Below are positions 1 to 9,999 of a DNA stretch of 64,000 bases, piece by piece. The position numbers were made by a program, and so were the translations under genes. Source of the stretch: Bartonella grahamii subsp. shimonis (lineage in GTDB: Bacteria > Pseudomonadota > Alphaproteobacteria > Rhizobiales > Rhizobiaceae); assembly GCF_036327415.1 (NCBI RefSeq), contig NZ_CP123961.1, forward strand, positions 1,967,501 through 2,031,500, read 5' to 3'. Numbering within the stretch: position 1 is the stretch's first letter; the number at the start of each line of letters is the position of its first letter. The notes beneath the pieces are model-generated. The model was given only the letters and a program-made list of their open reading frames with translations, had not been told where the DNA came from and did not search any database.

Positions 1-389
1 CATCCAAACTGACGCGTAACCAAACATTGGTTTTAAACACTTTAAAAAATGCAAAAGGGCCTTTAAGTGCTTATGCGATTCTCAATCACTTACGCGAAGA
101 GGGTTTTCGTGCACCTCTCCAAGTTTATCGTGCGTTAGAAAAACTCGTACAGTTAAAGTGTATTCATCGTCTTGAAAGTGTAAATGCCTTTATGGTCTGT
201 TTACACCCTGAAAACTGTCAACATGAACTTACAACGTTTATAATTTGCGAAAACTGTGGCACAGTCAATGAAATACAAAATCAAACGATTGTATCGAGTT
301 TAAAACAGATGGTTCAAGCTGTTGACTTCCAAGCCCACAAAAGCACCTTAGAAGTACGAGGTCTTTGTAAAAAATGCGCAACAAAATAG
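1..389 (+). CDS. zur: Fur-family transcriptional regulator, Zur-like (5' end outside window)
   Basis: This is a metal-responsive repressor of the Fur superfamily, most like the zinc regulator Zur. The frame is open to the left edge, so the TTG at 27 is only an internal codon and the true start lies outside the window. An N-terminal winged-helix part (AYAILNHL, then VYRALEKL) is followed by the dimerisation domain. Two CxxC pairs, CENC and CKKC near the C-terminus, form the structural zinc site of the family. Visible length is about 128 residues against a usual 140-170. Zur rather than Fur or Mur is inferred from the SAYAIL and HRLES segments; the regulated metal is not proven. Confidence 0.8.
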   Translation, partial: SKLTRNQTLVLNTLKNAKGPLSAYAILNHLREEGFRAPLQVYRALEKLVQLKCIHRLESVNAFMVCLHPENCQHELTTFIICENCGTVNEIQNQTIVSSLKQMVQAVDFQAHKSTLEVRGLCKKCATK

Positions 390-539
390 GACCTTGAACT
401 TGCAAGTTCATATATTTAGCATTATGTTTCGGAAATTACCTTATTGTTTGAAAAGCTCTTATCGTCCTTGCATGTATATCATCCGATCTTAGTCGGGTTT
501 ATTATACTCATTGGAATATAAATATTGAAAGATAAAATC

Positions 540-1646
540 ATGTCCGTAGCTGAGACAACTTTTTCAACCAAAAATTTCAATAAAACGCAACAAAAGAAAG
601 TAATCAAGGCTCTTCTTGTTGTCTTTACACTTTTTGTGCTTTGGCTTAGCTATAAGTATATAACGCAATGGCGTTATATGCTCTCCACTGAAGATGCCTA
701 CGTGCAAGGAGATATAGCAGCTATTGCGACTAAATTAAATGGGTATATTGAAAAAATCGCCATTAAAGCCAACCAAGTTGTAAAAAAGGACGATATTTTA
801 TTTTACCTAGACAATGGTGATTATCAAATAGCCTTGGATCAAACAGAAGCACATCTTAACACACAAAAAAAAACACTTCTACGCATTAATGCACAAATCA
901 CAGCCGCTCATAGTTCTTTAGATGAAGCAAAAGCACAAAAAGCAGCCGCTTCAGCCATAGCAACCAATGCACAACTCACCTTAAAACGTATAACAGAACT
1001 GAAAAAAAATCGTTATGCTCCTCAATCCAATGTTGATGATGCCAAATCAGCTTACGAACAAGCCATTGCAAATGTTAACAGAGCGGATGCACAAATAGCT
1101 GCAGCACGTGCAAATATCCGAGTACTAGAAGCGCAACGAAATGAAATAGAAAGCCAAACAAAGAATTTAGAACTCTCGCGTGAAAAAGCACAACGTGATC
1201 TTGATTCGACCATTATACGAGCGCCATTTGATGGAGTTATAGGAAATTTAACAGCAAAAACGGGAGATTTTGTTGTAAATGGCCAACGTCTTGCGGCGTT
1301 AGTCCCCATACATGCACTGTATATTGAAGCAAACTACAAAGAAACACAGTTGCAAAATATTCACGCAGGACAAAAAGCTTATATTACTGTTGATGCCTTC
1401 GAAAAGGAGTTTTTTACAGGAAAAGTGCTGTCTATTTCGCCTGCAACAGGCGCTGTTTTTTCTCTTTTGCCTCCACAAAATGCTACCGGTAACTTTACCA
1501 AGATTATCCAGCGCATTCCCGTACGTATTTCTATTCCAGAAGAAGTCTTAAAAACCGGACATATCCGAGCAGGAATGAGTGTTTCAGTGAAAATTGATAC
1601 ACGTACAAAGCCACAAGATAAAAGTTTCTTAATAACAAAAAAGTAG
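540..1646 (+). CDS. emrA: HlyD-family membrane fusion protein (EmrA-like)
   Basis: This is the periplasmic adaptor of a tripartite drug-efflux pump. One N-terminal membrane helix (about residues 25-50, VVFTLFVLWLSY) is followed by a split biotinyl-lipoyl domain (STEDAYVQGD...IIRAPFDGVIG), a long alpha-helical coiled-coil hairpin rich in Ala, Gln and Lys, and a beta-barrel domain. About 368 residues is typical of EmrA. The ATG at 540 has a GAAAGA element just upstream; a TTG at 525 would add five residues. Only 11 bases separate its stop from the next start, so it is co-transcribed with the MFS partner. Substrates cannot be told from sequence. Confidence 0.88.
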   Translation: MSVAETTFSTKNFNKTQQKKVIKALLVVFTLFVLWLSYKYITQWRYMLSTEDAYVQGDIAAIATKLNGYIEKIAIKANQVVKKDDILFYLDNGDYQIALDQTEAHLNTQKKTLLRINAQITAAHSSLDEAKAQKAAASAIATNAQLTLKRITELKKNRYAPQSNVDDAKSAYEQAIANVNRADAQIAAARANIRVLEAQRNEIESQTKNLELSREKAQRDLDSTIIRAPFDGVIGNLTAKTGDFVVNGQRLAALVPIHALYIEANYKETQLQNIHAGQKAYITVDAFEKEFFTGKVLSISPATGAVFSLLPPQNATGNFTKIIQRIPVRISIPEEVLKTGHIRAGMSVSVKIDTRTKPQDKSFLITKK

Positions 1647-1657
1647 AAGATCTTACT

Positions 1658-3229
1658 ATGACATCTTCCATACCAGAGCTCATACAATCTCAAGAACCCA
1701 TAGGAATGCACAAAATTGTGGTTTTCATTGCTATGTCTTTTGGCATGTTTATGGCAATCTTAGATATCCAAATTGTCTCCTCCTCTTTAGCTGAAATTCA
1801 AGCGGGTCTTGCAGCAAGCTCTGAAGAAATTTCATGGGTTCAAACTTCCTATCTCATCGCTGAAGTCATCATGTTACCGCTTTCTGGATTTTTAGGACGA
1901 TTGCTTTCAACACGTGTTTTCTTCACCTTATCAGCTATCGGTTTTACGATTACTTCTATTCTTTGTGCAACGGCAACGTCTATTGGAGAGATGATTATCT
2001 ACCGTGCGCTACAAGGTTTTATTGGTGGTGGAATTATCCCTAGTGTTTTTGTTGCCTCTTATGTCCTTTTTCCTCCTTCTAAACGCCCTATTATTACACC
2101 TATCGTCGGACTGGTCGCAACATTGGCCCCCACCATTGGTCCAACCGTGGGAGGCTATATTTGTCATCTCTCATCATGGCATTGGCTTTTTCTCATCAAT
2201 GTACCCTGCGGAATTATCATTTCAATTCTCGCTTGGAAATTAATTGATTTTGATAAAGCTAATCCCTCTTTAATGAAGAAATTTGATTGGTTAGGCCTCT
2301 TTTCTATGGCTACTTTCTTGGGAACTTTAGAGTATATTCTAGAAGAAGGAGCACGTCATAATTGGCTGAGTGATAGGCTGATTCGAGATTTGTTCATTAT
2401 CATGATTCTTGCTGCATCCTTATTCTTCTGGCGTGCTTTTACAGCAAAAGAACCCATTGTAGATCTCTCTACTTTTTCTAATTTCAATTTTTCTGCTGCA
2501 TCCATTTTTTCCTTTGCACTGGGAATAGGTCTTTATGGACTCACATACCTTTATCCTGTCTATTTAAGCCAAATCCGCCATTACGATGCCCTCATGATTG
2601 GAAAAACATTGTTTCTTTCAGGATTCGTCATGTTATTAACTGCTCCGCTTGCTGGATTTCTTTCAGCACGAATGGATGCGCGTTTAATGATGGCAATAGG
2701 ACTTTTTGGTTTTGCAATAAGCACTTGGATGGCGAGCTCTATCACAGATAACTGGGATTTTTGGCAGCTCTTTTGGCCGCAAGTTTTCCGTGGTGCTTCT
2801 GTGATGCTATGTATGGTTCCTGTTAATAACATTGCTTTGGGAACACTCCCGCCAGAACGGATGCAAAATGCTTCTGGACTCTTTAATCTCACACGAAATC
2901 TAGGTGGTGCTGTAGGGCTTGCCATTATCAGCACTCTCATAACAAAACGCACAGACTTCCATTATGAACGAATAGCCGAAACGCTTAACCACGAAAACAG
3001 ACAAGCAACTGAAATGCTTTCAAAGCTTACTTTACTTTTCAAAACAGAAACCTTTGATTCGTATACTCTTGCTCTTTCTCAATTGTTTGGTACGGTACAC
3101 ATACAAGCAACGATTATGGCTTTTAGTGATATTTTCTTTATCATAACCATTATCTTTAGTACGTTGACATTTATGACCATTTTTCTTAAAAAAATACCAC
3201 CTCTCATGGATTCACCACCAAGTCACTAA
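1658..3229 (+). CDS. emrB: DHA2-family MFS drug efflux permease (EmrB-like)
   Basis: This inner-membrane proton-drug antiporter is the partner of the HlyD protein encoded just upstream. The 523 residues match the 14-helix DHA2 (EmrB/QacA) family. The first helix carries the family start (GMFMAILDIQIVSSSL, then SWVQTSYLIAE), and a motif-C-like segment lies around LAPTIGPTVGG. It ends with a hydrophobic helix and a short cytoplasmic tail. The pair makes a typical EmrAB module; the outer-membrane channel would be TolC encoded elsewhere. Export of bile salts, detergents or host antimicrobials is plausible but not shown. Confidence 0.9.
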   Translation: MTSSIPELIQSQEPIGMHKIVVFIAMSFGMFMAILDIQIVSSSLAEIQAGLAASSEEISWVQTSYLIAEVIMLPLSGFLGRLLSTRVFFTLSAIGFTITSILCATATSIGEMIIYRALQGFIGGGIIPSVFVASYVLFPPSKRPIITPIVGLVATLAPTIGPTVGGYICHLSSWHWLFLINVPCGIIISILAWKLIDFDKANPSLMKKFDWLGLFSMATFLGTLEYILEEGARHNWLSDRLIRDLFIIMILAASLFFWRAFTAKEPIVDLSTFSNFNFSAASIFSFALGIGLYGLTYLYPVYLSQIRHYDALMIGKTLFLSGFVMLLTAPLAGFLSARMDARLMMAIGLFGFAISTWMASSITDNWDFWQLFWPQVFRGASVMLCMVPVNNIALGTLPPERMQNASGLFNLTRNLGGAVGLAIISTLITKRTDFHYERIAETLNHENRQATEMLSKLTLLFKTETFDSYTLALSQLFGTVHIQATIMAFSDIFFIITIIFSTLTFMTIFLKKIPPLMDSPPSH

Positions 3230-4378
3230 ACTTAATTAAAATTGAAAAATATTTTTTATCTTTATCACTTTCCTCGCTTCCTATGCACTTTATCTCTTCT
3301 CAAGAGACAGTGTAAATCAACATGTGATTCTAAATGTTTCTTCTGATAAAAATTCTTTTCAATGCGGACTCTTTACACACTTAAAAATAACTTCTCGCAT
3401 ACAAGAATTGTTTCAGATGATAACAAACAAAGAGCTTATCTAAAGTGCTCCACACCAAGATAAAGCAGCTATTTCTATAAGATTTTTGATTTATCACCAT
3501 AAGGCAAAAAACATTCAAACAATATTTGCGCCTGTCACTAAATCTCTCATCTACTTCCCCCCTTTTTACGCTACTATCCTCAAAAAACTATCCTGTAAGA
3601 TTCTTTGCCCTTCACTCTTTTGATTCTCACACGAATATTCATAACAGATTAATGATTCTTGTGATTTTTATTCACGCACCTATTTCCCTTATTATTTCCC
3701 TTATAATGTGTAGGATAACGTTTTTTGATTCTGAATACAAAATTTTACATGAGAAAATCATTTTGTATTCGATACTCTCATACCAATTGCAAAACGATTT
3801 ACCTTTATAGCAAAAGAGTAATGATATATTTTTTTCAAAAAAGCTGCTTTTAAATTGTAATTTAATTTTTTACACTCTTTAAAAAAAGCTGATACTTACA
3901 ATTTTGATTCTACTGCTGCATATTTTTCTTAAGCCCCTTCTCTTTCAACAAGTGCTAAAATTGTACAAAATTTCTCTCTCTTGAATCAATCAAAACCGTT
4001 CTCTTGCATATAAAATACAAAGAGATAAAAATTGTTTAAGAAAAAAGTAAAATACCCACCGTTTCGATGCAAGATCTACCAACGATATTAAAAACTGTAT
4101 GATGATACCGGCTTTAAAAAAATACAAGATCACTCAAAAATCCGGTTCCTTTAATATTATAAAATAGGACGCTATTTCAAAAAATGAGCTTAAAATATAT
4201 TCCTACTCACTTAACTGAAATTATCAAAAATAAGAAACTAGCCACATAAAGAAAAAGCCATATAATAAAATCGCACTACAACTCCCCAAAAACTTTGTAC
4301 CGCTAAATACTTTGGTACTCGTCAAAACAGTATGCTCTCCTCAATGCCAACTGTTGAACAACAAAATAAACACTATCT
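3230..4378. other. gene-poor AT-rich spacer
   Basis: No convincing gene is visible. A 94-residue open frame at 3526-3810 has no ribosome binding site and shows no recognisable family. The stretch around 3980-4130 resembles the upstream part of the decayed integrase family described at 28130 and 13370 (GAATCAATCAAAAC, then a GATGATAC element), so it is probably the most eroded member of that family. Confidence 0.4.
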
Positions 4379-4963
4379 TTAAGCCACTTTATGATGCTGA
4401 AAACGACTTGACACTTCTCGTTCTCCACTAGGAGCTAAAGTGCCATAACACCCAGAAAGATAATGTGGTATCAGTTCCAACGCTTGAAAGCGATGTTTTT
4501 CATAAGGACCAGGCATTGCCAAATTTTCTGTTAAACTATTTGAAAAGCCAAAACGTTGATAAAATTCAAAATCCCCTACCAGCAAAATGGCGCCATATCC
4601 CAACTTTTTTGCTGCTTCAATTGCATGTCGGACTAAAATTGATCCTATTCCCCTACCAGCACATTCAGATGCAACAGCCAAGGGGCCCAAAAGTAAAGCA
4701 TGTTGTGTTTTATTTTTTCCTTTAGAAAAAGAAACATGCCAAAGACGGACACTTCCCACAAGATCTCCAAGCGCATTTTTAACCACAAAAGAGAGCCCTT
4801 GAGCTGCTAATCGACCACGACGTAAAGCCTCTGATGATTTACGTTTACGTCCATACCCCATCGTTGAATCAAGTAAAACTTCTCGATAAGGCTTATCTGC
4901 TTCTTGCTCCAATAACAGTGTAAAACATGTCCCATCTTTTGTTTGAAAATTCATCATGTTCAT
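4379..4963 (-). CDS. GNAT-family N-acetyltransferase
   Basis: This is a 194-residue acyltransferase of the GNAT fold. The acetyl-CoA pyrophosphate-binding motif is clear (ECAGRGIGSILVRHAI, about residues 96-111), followed by the strand and helix of motif B (GYGAILLVGDFEFYQRFGF). The layout resembles YhbS-type enzymes, which act on small molecules or proteins. The substrate is unknown. It lies just downstream of the decarboxylase gene on the same strand with about 75 bases between them, so read-through from that gene is possible. Confidence 0.85.
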   Translation of the reverse strand: MNMMNFQTKDGTCFTLLLEQEADKPYREVLLDSTMGYGRKRKSSEALRRGRLAAQGLSFVVKNALGDLVGSVRLWHVSFSKGKNKTQHALLLGPLAVASECAGRGIGSILVRHAIEAAKKLGYGAILLVGDFEFYQRFGFSNSLTENLAMPGPYEKHRFQALELIPHYLSGCYGTLAPSGEREVSSRFQHHKVA

Positions 4964-5039
4964 CTCAATGACCGCCCTCTTATAGAGCTATGACGAGCAT
5001 AGCAAAAAGTCTAAAAAAACCTATAGTTAAAAGGAAACC

Positions 5040-6173
5040 TCAGATTACATATGATCGTAAAGGCTCAAAACCATTAAAAGCAACCGATGCGTAAGTTGTT
5101 GTGTAAGCACCCGTTCCATGAATCAATATTTCATCTCCTATCGTTAGAGATAGAGGAAGCGGATAAGGTGTTTTTTCATAGAGAACATCTGCCGAATCAC
5201 ACGTTGGTCCAGCCAAAATACAAGGCTCCATAACCTTATCATCGTGAGGTGTCTCAATAGGGTAACGAATGGCTTCATCCATAGTCTCAGCAAGACCATT
5301 AAATTTCCCAATATCAAGATAAACCCATCGTACATTATCATTATCAGCTTTTTTAGATATCAGAACAACTTCTGTACGAATAACACCAGCATTGCCAACC
5401 ATCGCACGCCCAGGCTCAATAATCGTCTCAGGGATACGATTACCAAAATGCTTTTTCAATGAATCAAAAACTGCTGTACCATAAGCTTGTTCTGTAGGGA
5501 CATCTTTCAAATAACGCGTTGGAAAACCGCCCCCCATATTCACCAACCTCAGTGAAATGCCTTCTTGTTCCAAACGCTTAAAGACTGTAGCAGCATCCGA
5601 TAAAGCACGATCCCACGCACTTAGATCAACCTGCTGAGACCCAACATGAAAAGAAACACCATAGGCTTGCAAACCCAATTGGTGTGCTCGTCTTAGAATA
5701 TCAACCGCCATAGCTGGGACACAACCGAATTTGCGTGACAATGGCCACTCTGCCCCCCTTCCATCAGTAAGAACACGGCAAAAAACACGTGCTCCTGGAG
5801 CAACACGCGCAATTTTTTCCACCTCTTCAACACAATCAACTGCATAAAGTGAAACTCCCAATGCATATGCTCGTGCAATATCACGCTCTTTTTTTATCGT
5901 ATTCCCAAAAGAAATACGCTCTGAGGTTGCTCCTGCTTTTAAAGCCATTTCAATTTCTGCAACAGAAGCCGCATCAAAAGAAGATCCTAAAGAACTCAGC
6001 AAATGCAAGATTTCAGGTGCTGGATTTGCCTTTATTGCGTAAAAAATACGAGACTGTGGCAGAGCTTTTTCAAAATTTAAATAGTTGTCACGAACAACAT
6101 CAAGGTCAACAATTAAGCATGGACCTTCAGAACGATGTGTTGCAAGAAAATCGCGAATACGTTGCGTTGCCAT
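5040..6173 (-). CDS. speF: ornithine (or lysine/ornithine) decarboxylase, fold type III
   Basis: This PLP enzyme decarboxylates ornithine to putrescine, the first step of polyamine synthesis, and may also accept lysine. The PLP lysine is K48 in YAIKANP. The phosphate-binding NMGGGFPTRY and EPGRAMVG segments and the active-site CDSADVLYE follow in the usual order. At 377 residues it matches the short alphaproteobacterial form of the eukaryote-like ODC family. The ATG at 6173 sits eight bases after AAGGAG; a TTG two codons upstream is less likely. A long leader upstream carries a speF-type RNA candidate, which supports the ornithine decarboxylase call. Confidence 0.9.
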   Translation of the reverse strand: MATQRIRDFLATHRSEGPCLIVDLDVVRDNYLNFEKALPQSRIFYAIKANPAPEILHLLSSLGSSFDAASVAEIEMALKAGATSERISFGNTIKKERDIARAYALGVSLYAVDCVEEVEKIARVAPGARVFCRVLTDGRGAEWPLSRKFGCVPAMAVDILRRAHQLGLQAYGVSFHVGSQQVDLSAWDRALSDAATVFKRLEQEGISLRLVNMGGGFPTRYLKDVPTEQAYGTAVFDSLKKHFGNRIPETIIEPGRAMVGNAGVIRTEVVLISKKADNDNVRWVYLDIGKFNGLAETMDEAIRYPIETPHDDKVMEPCILAGPTCDSADVLYEKTPYPLPLSLTIGDEILIHGTGAYTTTYASVAFNGFEPLRSYVI

Positions 6174-6364
6174 CTGCAATTCTCCTTGAGGGAAAGCTCC
6201 CCCACTCTATGCTTGGACAGCCAAAGCTACCAAAGCTAAAGGACAAAAAACACACAACAACCATCCCCATTCTGATTACAAAAAACCAGAAATTATCATT
6301 GCATGCAGCGAAAGAACAGCGCGAAACCGCGTTATTCTATTTTATCTGCCTTTTTGATTGGAGT

Positions 6365-6600
6365 TGAGAAAACCACTTCCGCACTGAAGGCAATGAGGTG
6401 TGCCTCTATAGTTATCCCAGCATTAAAAAACTGGAAGACACCAGAAAGGCCCGCACCGTCGTTGCTTCAAGATGTCCTCATTCTTGCAATTGGCTGTAAG
6501 AATGACTGGAGCGGTTAGTTCCAGGTACCGTACCGGTTAATCTCACCATTTGAGAACCAGCGGACACCCACAGGCACGTGCGACTTTGGGCAAGGCATCC
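6365..6600 (-). ncRNA. speF-type leader RNA candidate
   Basis: This block is far richer in G and C than the spacer around it. It lies about 190-430 bases upstream of the ornithine decarboxylase start on the same strand. On the minus strand it shows several short helices and a conserved-looking segment around CGACGGTGCGGGCC. Position, size and partner gene fit the speF motif described upstream of ornithine decarboxylase genes in alphaproteobacteria. The exact match to the covariance model was not tested, so the boundaries are approximate. Confidence 0.55.
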
Positions 6601-6849
6601 TATAAAACGAATTCTTTCTCATTTCAATCATTTTTTTAATTTTAAACATTTTTTAATTCTTAAAGATAAAATGGTGCAAAAAAACAACACTCTCCTCCAC
6701 AGACAAAGCCATCCATCCGCTTTCATGAGGTCACAGCCCTTACATTATCCGAGCAACATAAATCACTGTCTTACTTTTAAAGCCCTTCGTTTTTTGCCCT
6801 ATTCTATCTCATAATATCCGCAGCAGAAAATAACGCAAAATAAATTACT

Positions 6850-7130
6850 CAACACATTAATTTATAATGATAATTTATTATTGTGCCCTTAAACAAAAAT
6901 CCCATCATAAAATTCTCTTATTTCAACCCTCTTACAATGAATCAATAAAAATCATTCTTTTGCGCATCACAAATAAAAAACAATTGAAAAAAGGAGGACC
7001 TCTTATATATCCTCTCAAATGCAAAGATGACCAACATTGAAAACTAGGGATAGTAACACGACTGAAGCACCATCATCTTTAAAGATAACGATATCCTTCC
7101 CCCAACAAATACCATTATCTTTCTCATTTA
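6850..7130 (+). pseudogene. eroded integrase-family repeat copy
   Basis: The sequence begins with the shared TTTATAATGATAAT element and continues with AATGAATCAATAAAAATCATTC and a GGAGG-like stretch before a decayed reading frame. These parts occur in the same order in the better preserved copies at 13370, 28130 and 33000. Almost none of the protein frame survives. Confidence 0.4.
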
Positions 7131-7249
7131 TATTCTAAAAAGTATCCCTGCTTCCACATCCATCTCACAGCATCGCTTAAGCAAAATATCATGAAAAGTT
7201 CCCCTTATAATATAGCTTGTATGGTACAGATTAACTAAATCTCACCCTC

Positions 7250-7510
7250 TTTATACTTATGAAATTACAAACCAACGCCCCCATCCTATCTGCCAACTCC
7301 CAATATTGCAGAAACTCCTACATTGAAATGTTTCATAACACTTTATCTAAAATGATTTTTGTCCATAGGTTGCTCCCATTTGAAACGTACAAGTGAATGA
7401 GATTTACGTGATTTATTCTCATCTAATCTGTAAGCAATAAAGTTCACAATATTTAACTCTTTTATTCAAATCAAAATAAATTATCATTATAAATTAATGT
7501 ATTATATTAA
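7250..7510 (-). pseudogene. eroded integrase-family repeat copy, inverted
   Basis: Read on the minus strand this starts with the TTTATAATGATAAT element (7486-7500) and runs into a GGAGTTGGCAGAT segment that matches the integrase copies. It faces the plus-strand copy at 6850, forming a convergent pair. No usable frame remains. Confidence 0.4.
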
Positions 7511-7760
7511 ATTATGAAATCATAAACTCCTATTATCATTTTATTTTTCCCACCTAGCAACTGCCTTTCCACCTCCTCTTATTAATCACATCTTATTCAT
7601 ACGCTTTTCTCTTAAACTATAAACCTCCCTCCCCCTGCGCTGTTGGTGAAGAGAGTTTCTATTTTAAAATGAAAAGTATTTAAAAACTCAATCCTATAAA
7701 ATGTAAGGAGAGCAAACGATTTATAATGATTTATACATCAAATAATTTAACATAGACAAA

Positions 7761-7787
7761 AAGACCGAATAATATCCGGTCTTTTAA
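7761..7787 (-). terminator. intrinsic terminator of trhO
   Basis: The stem AAGACCG / CGGTCTT with an eight-base loop is flanked by A and T runs on both sides. It lies about 90 bases downstream of the trhO stop on the minus strand. Confidence 0.6.
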
Positions 7788-7873
7788 AATATTTTTCTAC
7801 CAATATAAAAAACTTTTTTCTCTTAAATTTAAGAGAAAAACGCTAAAATTTAAAGCCCTACACTGCGATATCC

Positions 7874-8803
7874 TTATATCCCTTGATGAGAATCAATTGC
7901 ACGCAACTTCAACAGTTGAAACTGCCTATGGCGCTCACGAAAACGCTCTCTATCGGCTTCACTCCGCGTGTTATAACAAGCATCACAGGAAACACCTTCC
8001 TCATAATGAGGCGATAATTTGCTTTCAGCATTAAGAGGAGAACGACATGCGCGACATAATTCGCGTCCACATTCTTCAAGGCCATGTTGAACAGAAACAC
8101 GCTCATCAAAAACAAAACACTCACCCCACCATAAACTTTCCTCTTTTGGAATTTTTTCTAAATATTTTAGGATCCCTCCTTTTAGATGGTACACTTGCTC
8201 ATAACCAAGTTCACGAACATAAGCTGTTGATTTTTCACACCGAATACCGCCTGTACAAAACATAGCAATTTTCTTTTTCTTCTTTAAATCAGCTTCGTGT
8301 TGACGCACCCATTCAGGAAATTCGCGAAATGTTTTAATTTGCGGATCAATCGCTCCTTGAAAACTCCCAATCGCATATTCATAATCATTACGCGTATCGA
8401 TCAAAATTGTTTCTTCATCTTGAATAAGAGCATTCCAATCTTCAGGCTCCACATAAGTACCAACAACTTTTAGCGGGTCAACACCTTCAACCCCCATTGT
8501 CACAATCTCTTTTTTCAACCGCACTTTCATACGATGAAAAGGCATCTTTGATGCCCATGAATATTTAATCTCCGGCGTTTGAAACGCTGGCTCAGCCGTA
8601 ATAAAGTCCACCAACGCCTCAATCGCAGCACAAGAACCAGCAACGGTTCCATTAATTCCCTCTTGCGCTAAAAGCAGGGTGCCTTTGATATCCTCTGCTT
8701 GACATAAATCCTGCAAAGGTTTTTGTAATTGACGATAATGTTTCAAATCTGCAAAGCAATAAAGTGCAGCAACTTTAAAATTCTTTTCCATGTGTTTTGC
8801 CAT
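7874..8803 (-). CDS. trhO: tRNA uridine(34) hydroxylase, rhodanese-like (TrhO/YceA)
   Basis: TrhO uses oxygen to hydroxylate U34 of certain tRNAs towards 5-hydroxyuridine. An N-terminal acylphosphatase-like domain ([15 protein letters not shown]) is followed by a rhodanese domain ([19 protein letters not shown]) with the catalytic loop [12 protein letters not shown] and a cysteine-rich tail ([18 protein letters not shown]). The start is uncertain: ATG at 8803 gives 309 residues, while a TTG at 8827 would add eight. It is transcribed away from the KDPG aldolase gene. Confidence 0.88.
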   Translation of the reverse strand: MAKHMEKNFKVAALYCFADLKHYRQLQKPLQDLCQAEDIKGTLLLAQEGINGTVAGSCAAIEALVDFITAEPAFQTPEIKYSWASKMPFHRMKVRLKKEIVTMGVEGVDPLKVVGTYVEPEDWNALIQDEETILIDTRNDYEYAIGSFQGAIDPQIKTFREFPEWVRQHEADLKKKKKIAMFCTGGIRCEKSTAYVRELGYEQVYHLKGGILKYLEKIPKEESLWWGECFVFDERVSVQHGLEECGRELCRACRSPLNAESKLSPHYEEGVSCDACYNTRSEADRERFRERHRQFQLLKLRAIDSHQGI

Positions 8804-8906
8804 AACGCGCGTTTCATTCAATTTCAAGATTTATTCATGTACTCTTTAACATATTGTGCTTAATCAAACGATACAAATAATATCATCTCCAAGAAGAAAA
8901 AATATT

Positions 8907-9572
8907 ATGTGCCAAAAAAGAGAAAAGCTTTCATTATATCTCCAAGGACAAACTGTTATACCTGTTTTGCTCATTGACAATTTACAAAGTGCTGTACCCT
9001 TAACACGCGCTCTTGTCAAAGGCGGATTAAAAACAATTGAGATCACCTTGCGAACACCAAATGCCCTCAAAGCAATTCAGAAAATTACACAAGAAGTTCC
9101 TGAAGCAATTGTTGGAGCTGGAACAATTCTCAACACGATACATTATGAACAAGCCGAACAAGCTGGAGCAAAATTTATTGTAAGCCCCGGATTATCCAAT
9201 GAATTAATCAATTGTGCAAAAAATAGTGAAATTCCCCTTCTTCCCGCTGCCATGACCCCAAGTGAACTCATGCAAGCATTAAACAAAGGCTATTCATATC
9301 TTAAGTTTTTCCCTGCTGAAGCTGCTGGCGGTATTTCCTTCATCAAAGCTTTAGCATCTCCCTTCTCAGATATCCGATTTTGCCCAACAGGCGGTATTAC
9401 ACAAAAAAGTGCAACACAATGGCTCCAACTGCCTAACGTCTTCTGCGTTGGCGGTTCTTGGATAGCACCGCAACAACTCATTGCAATAAGTGATTGGGAT
9501 TCGATTACTGCATTAGCATACACTGCATCACAACTTCCCTCTCTCTCGAAAAAAGCGCACTCCACAATATAA
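8907..9572 (+). CDS. eda: KDPG aldolase (2-dehydro-3-deoxy-phosphogluconate aldolase)
   Basis: This class I aldolase splits KDPG into pyruvate and glyceraldehyde-3-phosphate (Entner-Doudoroff route), and may also act on 4-hydroxy-2-oxoglutarate. The catalytic glutamate lies in IEITLRT and the Schiff-base lysine in YLKFFPAE; GAGTIL and CPTGGI complete the phosphate site. The ATG at 8907 with AAGAAG upstream is preferred to a GTG at 8856 because family members begin close to this point. The last bases run into the truncated fpr copy read from the other strand, so the tail of this gene may have been altered by that event. Confidence 0.88.
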   Translation: MCQKREKLSLYLQGQTVIPVLLIDNLQSAVPLTRALVKGGLKTIEITLRTPNALKAIQKITQEVPEAIVGAGTILNTIHYEQAEQAGAKFIVSPGLSNELINCAKNSEIPLLPAAMTPSELMQALNKGYSYLKFFPAEAAGGISFIKALASPFSDIRFCPTGGITQKSATQWLQLPNVFCVGGSWIAPQQLIAISDWDSITALAYTASQLPSLSKKAHSTI

Positions 9573-9999
9573 TGTAAGGTACAAGAACATCAGCCCCTTC
9601 AACAAGACCAAAACTTTCACACATCCTTGCATAATCTTTTAACATTGCCATGGAACCACAAATCATCACCCGATCTTCATCAGGATGAATTTTAGGAAGT
9701 CCAGTTGTTTCAAAAAAGCACCCACTCTCCATAACCGTCGTAATACGCCCCATATGTTCAGAAGGTTCACGAGTGGTCATAGGATAAAATTTCAACTGTT
9801 GTGCATACTCTCCAATGAGAGGATCTTGTTGCAAAGAGGAAACAAGATCTTTTGCATAAATTAACTCATTTTTCTCACGCGTTGTTTGAATAAGAACAAC
9901 TTCTGAAAATTTTTCATAAGTGTCAGGATCACGAATAAGGCTTGCAAAAGGCCCCCATACCGGTTTGAAAGAAGATAAAGCATCAACTTCCCCACTCAT
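9505..9999 (-). pseudogene. truncated second copy of ferredoxin-NADP reductase
   Basis: This 164-codon frame carries the middle and C-terminal NADP part of the reductase encoded next to it, starting at PFASLIRDPD. Bases 9593-9951 appear identical to 10048-10406. The N-terminal FAD domain is absent and replaced by about 15 unrelated residues. The C-terminal end is frameshifted: the bases still resemble the parent tail but read ADVLVPYIIL instead of ANNAPATYVV. It overlaps the end of eda. It cannot make a working reductase. Confidence 0.85.

Noticed and set aside
1052..1309. 85-residue minus-strand frame inside the HlyD gene
   Set aside because: It lies wholly inside a well-supported gene and shows no family features.
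3526..3810. 94-residue open frame
   Set aside because: No ribosome binding site, no family features and composition like the surrounding AT-rich spacer.
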